DNA of 8,970 nucleotides from Gammaproteobacteria bacterium (lineage in GTDB: Bacteria; Pseudomonadota; Gammaproteobacteria; GCA-001735895), in the NCBI GenBank assembly GCA_029864065.1, contig JAOTUD010000068.1, forward strand, positions 1 to 8,970, read 5' to 3'. Position numbers and translations under genes: made by a program. Numbering within the stretch: the stretch's first letter is position 1; the number at the start of each line of letters is the position of its first letter. Shown here piece by piece: positions 7,293-8,970 of this stretch. The notes under the pieces were generated by a model. It did no database searches. It was not told where the DNA came from and saw nothing but the letters and a program-made list of their open reading frames with translations.

Positions 7293-8294
7293 TTAATCAG
7301 CCAGCAATTTCTTCAATATCGCCATTTGCGCCCACATGCGATTGCGCGCCTGTGTGACCACAAGGTTTCGTAATCCGTCCAGAATATCGTCCTCCACCTC
7401 GACACCCCGCCGCACCGGCAGGCAGTGCATGAACCTGCAGGATTTTTTCGCTGGCCTAAACCAGGTTTCATCGACACACCAGTTCTCATGGTTATTGCGT
7501 GCTTTCTGGTCGGCTATTCTGTTGCCATAATTTTGCGTAGCTGCCCAGGATCCCGCGTATAGCACATCAGCCGATTCCATGCCCTCGTCGCGGTCGCTCG
7601 TTTCCGTTATCCTCCCTCCACCCTGCTGCGCGGCGGTTCTTGCTCTGTTGATCAGCAACTCTGGCATCGCAAACTCATCGGGCCTGAGCAGGGTCACATC
7701 CATGCCGCGTTTCGCCGCCATATACAATGTGTCTGCCGGTACGGCTAAGGGCAATGCTTCAGGATGGTAAACCCAGGAAAACACCAGTTTTCCACCTTTT
7801 GCCGGAATACCCAGGTCGTTCAGGGTCTTCCAGTCGGCCAGGGCCTGACAGGGATGCCTGATAGCGGATTCGAGGTTGATCAAGGGAATATCACATAAAG
7901 ATCTGAGTTCAGTGAAAGCGGAATCCGAGAGATCGGTTTCCAGATTTTCTCTCGACGCCAGTGCCCTGATGCCGATTACATCCGCGTATGAAGCAATTAC
8001 CGGCACCGCTTCTCGAATATGTTCGGCTGCGGTGCCGTCCATGACAATCCCCGAGCGAGTTTCCAGGCCATGTATCGACATCTCGGGGGAAACTACAAAG
8101 GTCCCGCCACCGAGGCGCGTCATCGATGCCTGAAACGAGGTTAAGGTTCTCAGCGACGGATTGAGAAACAATAGCGCCAATACCTTCCCTTGCAGTGCCT
8201 GGACTTGCGGATTCCGTTCCAGTTCGCTGGCCAGTTCAAGCAGGTCCTCAATTTCGCCTGCCCTCAAATCAGATAAATCGCAGAATTCTTTCAT
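7293..8294 (-). CDS. argF': N-acyl-ornithine carbamoyltransferase (acetyl- or succinyl-ornithine type)
   Basis: This cytoplasmic enzyme transfers the carbamoyl group of carbamoyl phosphate to an N-acylated ornithine, giving N-acyl-citrulline in the arginine route that does not pass through free ornithine. The 333 residues fit the family (339 in Xanthomonas, 318 in Bacteroides). The carbamoyl-phosphate loop is NPSLRTLTS (45-53), the second phosphate-side motif HPCQ is 147-150, SWVYHPEALP begins at 173, and HCLP is 290-293. Overall it aligns with the Xanthomonas N-acetylornithine and Bacteroides N-succinylornithine enzymes and not with ordinary ArgF/ArgI or YgeW. The specificity position (E92 in Xanthomonas, P90 in Bacteroides) is Ala90, which points to the succinyl substrate. 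The Xanthomonas Trp77 is His75, and carboxylated Lys302 is Glu299. ATG 8294 gives the expected N-terminus, although no clear ribosome binding site precedes it. No other arginine gene is in the window. Confidence 0.9.
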   Translation of the reverse strand: MKEFCDLSDLRAGEIEDLLELASELERNPQVQALQGKVLALLFLNPSLRTLTSFQASMTRLGGGTFVVSPEMSIHGLETRSGIVMDGTAAEHIREAVPVIASYADVIGIRALASRENLETDLSDSAFTELRSLCDIPLINLESAIRHPCQALADWKTLNDLGIPAKGGKLVFSWVYHPEALPLAVPADTLYMAAKRGMDVTLLRPDEFAMPELLINRARTAAQQGGGRITETSDRDEGMESADVLYAGSWAATQNYGNRIADQKARNNHENWCVDETWFRPAKKSCRFMHCLPVRRGVEVEDDILDGLRNLVVTQARNRMWAQMAILKKLLAD

Positions 8295-8355
8295 AACAGA
8301 AAATACTTTTGTTATACCCTATGGAAGTCTAACTTAACTGCTAAGACGGATTGCG

Positions 8356-8386
8356 ATTATAATTTTAGTTTATTATGGCCTGTCTA
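8356..8386 (-). promoter_or_regulatory. Candidate sigma-70 promoter for the transcarbamylase gene
   Basis: On the - strand TAGACA (8381-8386) matches the -35 consensus at 5 of 6 bases and TATAAT (8356-8361) is a perfect -10 box. The spacer is 19 bases, longer than the ideal 17. Transcription would begin near 8349, giving a leader of about 55 bases before ATG 8294. The ATTATAAT core is symmetric, so a + strand -10 also exists (8358-8363) but with only a poor -35. I see no clear arginine-repressor box. Confidence 0.4.
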
Positions 8387-8518
8387 AAAAATGCCAAGCA
8401 GCCTGCGATTGCGGCTGACAGCCAGATCGTCGATCATCCAACGTATAGATGCATTTTCCCGCAGGTTGTCAAACCAGCTTTCAAGCCGTTCTTTTGTCGC
8501 CGGAAATTTAGGGGTCAC
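8384..8518 (-). CDS. Hypothetical small ORF (44 aa), GTG start, possible gene remnant
   Basis: The frame starts at GTG 8518 and ends in TAG at 8384-8386, inside the -35 box proposed for the transcarbamylase gene. It encodes 44 residues with protein-like composition, including Trp, Asp/Glu and Arg in helix-like order (ERLESWFDNLRENASIRWMI) and a C-terminus RRLLGIF. An in-frame TAA lies two codons upstream of the GTG and no ribosome binding site is visible. It may therefore be the surviving 3' end of a lost gene rather than an intact one. The reading on the opposite strand (8375-8575) has poorer composition and is probably its shadow. No family is recognised. Confidence 0.3.
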   Translation of the reverse strand: MTPKFPATKERLESWFDNLRENASIRWMIDDLAVSRNRRLLGIF

Positions 8519-8536
8519 CCATTAGGTAATAAGTCA

Positions 8537-8573
8537 AGTTCAGGCGCAATGATACGCTCCCGAAGCCTGAACT
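8537..8573. repeat. Perfect 9-bp inverted repeat (hairpin)
   Basis: AGTTCAGGC (8537-8545) and GCCTGAACT (8565-8573) flank a 19-base loop. The stem ends seven bases before the GGACAG repeat element at 8580, which suggests the two belong to one repeated structure. No T-run follows on either strand, so terminator function is unlikely. Confidence 0.55.
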
Positions 8574-8579
8574 GATAAA

Positions 8580-8637
8580 GGGGACAGATTTGTTTTCCAC
8601 ATAGATGCTTCAATCGCGATAAAAAAACCTGTCCACC
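8580..8637. repeat. GGACAG inverted-repeat pair, REP/mobile-element-like
   Basis: GGGGACAGATTTGTTTT (8580-8596) is matched inverted by AAAAAAACCTGTCCACC (8621-8637). Aligned at GGACAG the two arms differ at only two of about 15 positions. From memory, GGGGACAGATTT-type sequences recur in proteobacterial genomes near REP-associated transposases, but no transposase is present here. The 24 bases between the arms have no evident content. The right arm also supplies the T-run of the terminator next to it. Confidence 0.45.
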
Positions 8638-8647
8638 CTTCCGGGTG
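8621..8647 (-). terminator. Probable intrinsic terminator of the dehydrogenase-family gene
   Basis: On the - strand CACCC, the GNRA-type loop GGAA and GGGTG form a short stable hairpin (8634-8647). Six bases later comes a run of seven T (8627 to 8621). It begins 8 bases after the stop codon of the gene at 8656. The short stem and the gap before the T-run reduce confidence. Confidence 0.5.
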
Positions 8648-8655
8648 CTGGTTAC

Positions 8656-8970
8656 TTAATCCGCCAGTATTTCCGCGATACGCTCCGCCGTCACTGCGAG
8701 CGGATCGATGCCGGCGCGCTCGAGTTGCAGCAGCATCGATGCTCTCGCATCGCGCGTGCTCCATCCCCGATCGATTGCCGATGTCAGCTCGCGATGCGCA
8801 AGTTTCGCCAGCCGCATGGGCACCGATTGCTCCGCGGCCAGTTCGAGGGCAAGCCGACAGTCTTTCTCTGCATGCGCCAGGGTGAAGTCGGCATCGTCGT
8901 ACTGGCTGGGCATGAAATTGCGAGCCAGGCAATCGAACAATGGGCGACGTCCGTTAAGGCCCTTGCGAAC
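8656..8970 (-). CDS. 3-hydroxyisobutyrate dehydrogenase / beta-hydroxyacid dehydrogenase family protein, C-terminal part
   Basis: Only the last 104 residues are present; the frame stays open to the right edge and the start lies outside. This part matches the all-helical C-terminal domain of NAD(P)-dependent beta-hydroxyacid dehydrogenases (3-hydroxyisobutyrate dehydrogenase, tartronate semialdehyde reductase and relatives). The stretch ARNFMPSQYDDADFTLAHAE is followed by the conserved KD of KDCRLALELA, then VPMRLAKLAHRE, the usual RGW and an arrangement ending in a final helix, ILAD. The Rossmann fold and catalytic Lys would be upstream, outside the window, so the exact substrate cannot be told. 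The TTG at 8940 is an internal Leu codon, not a start. A likely terminator follows directly. It is transcribed toward the transcarbamylase gene, with about 360 bases between. Confidence 0.85.
   Translation of the reverse strand, partial: VRKGLNGRRPLFDCLARNFMPSQYDDADFTLAHAEKDCRLALELAAEQSVPMRLAKLAHRELTSAIDRGWSTRDARASMLLQLERAGIDPLAVTAERIAEILAD

Noticed and set aside
8375..8575. 66-codon + strand frame with a TATAAT just upstream
   Set aside because: The composition is rich in Cys, Pro, Arg and Ser with no recognisable motif; the opposite strand reads more like protein and the + strand -35 box is poor.
8540..8932. 130-codon - strand frame overlapping the dehydrogenase gene in another frame
   Set aside because: The overlapping frame 8656-8970 matches a known domain, whereas this one is Arg/Ala/Gly-rich shadow sequence and crosses the terminator and repeat.

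Overview
The window looks like a stretch of chromosome from a gram-negative bacterium, probably a proteobacterium and most likely a gammaproteobacterium. The basis is the gltB-gltD order, the bacterial NADPH-type glutamate synthase subunits, and the moderately GC-rich coding sequence. No ribosomal RNA or other strong phylogenetic marker is present, so the assignment is an inference.

Layout. Bases 1-5877 hold the two subunits of glutamate synthase on the + strand: gltB, which lacks its N-terminal part because the window begins inside the gene, and a complete gltD. A 70-base gap separates them. It contains a possible 24-codon reading frame with its own ribosome binding site that overlaps the gltD start. 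Bases 5878-7292 are about 1.4 kb of visibly AT-richer, gene-poor DNA. It holds several hairpins, a short reading frame split by a stop codon, a few small hypothetical frames on both strands, a short GC-rich patch and a pair of inverted repeats that resemble insertion-sequence ends. Bases 7293-8294 (- strand) encode a complete transcarbamylase of the N-acetylornithine/N-succinylornithine carbamoyltransferase family. Bases 8295-8655 hold a candidate promoter for that gene, a 44-codon frame, a perfect 9-bp inverted repeat, a GGACAG inverted-repeat pair of mobile-element type and a likely terminator. Bases 8656-8970 (- strand) are the C-terminal third of a 3-hydroxyisobutyrate dehydrogenase-family protein that runs off the right edge.

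Function. GltB and GltD together make glutamate from glutamine and 2-oxoglutarate using NADPH. The transcarbamylase adds a carbamoyl group to an acylated ornithine in arginine synthesis, which itself starts from glutamate. The genes therefore share a broad nitrogen-assimilation theme, but nothing in the sequence shows co-regulation and they lie on opposite strands.

The most notable observation is that the transcarbamylase has Ala at position 90. There the N-acetylornithine enzymes carry Glu (E92 in Xanthomonas) and the Bacteroides succinylornithine enzyme carries Pro (P90). This suggests N-succinylornithine specificity outside Bacteroidetes. I found no CRISPR array, phage module, tRNA, toxin-antitoxin pair of known family or recognisable defence system.
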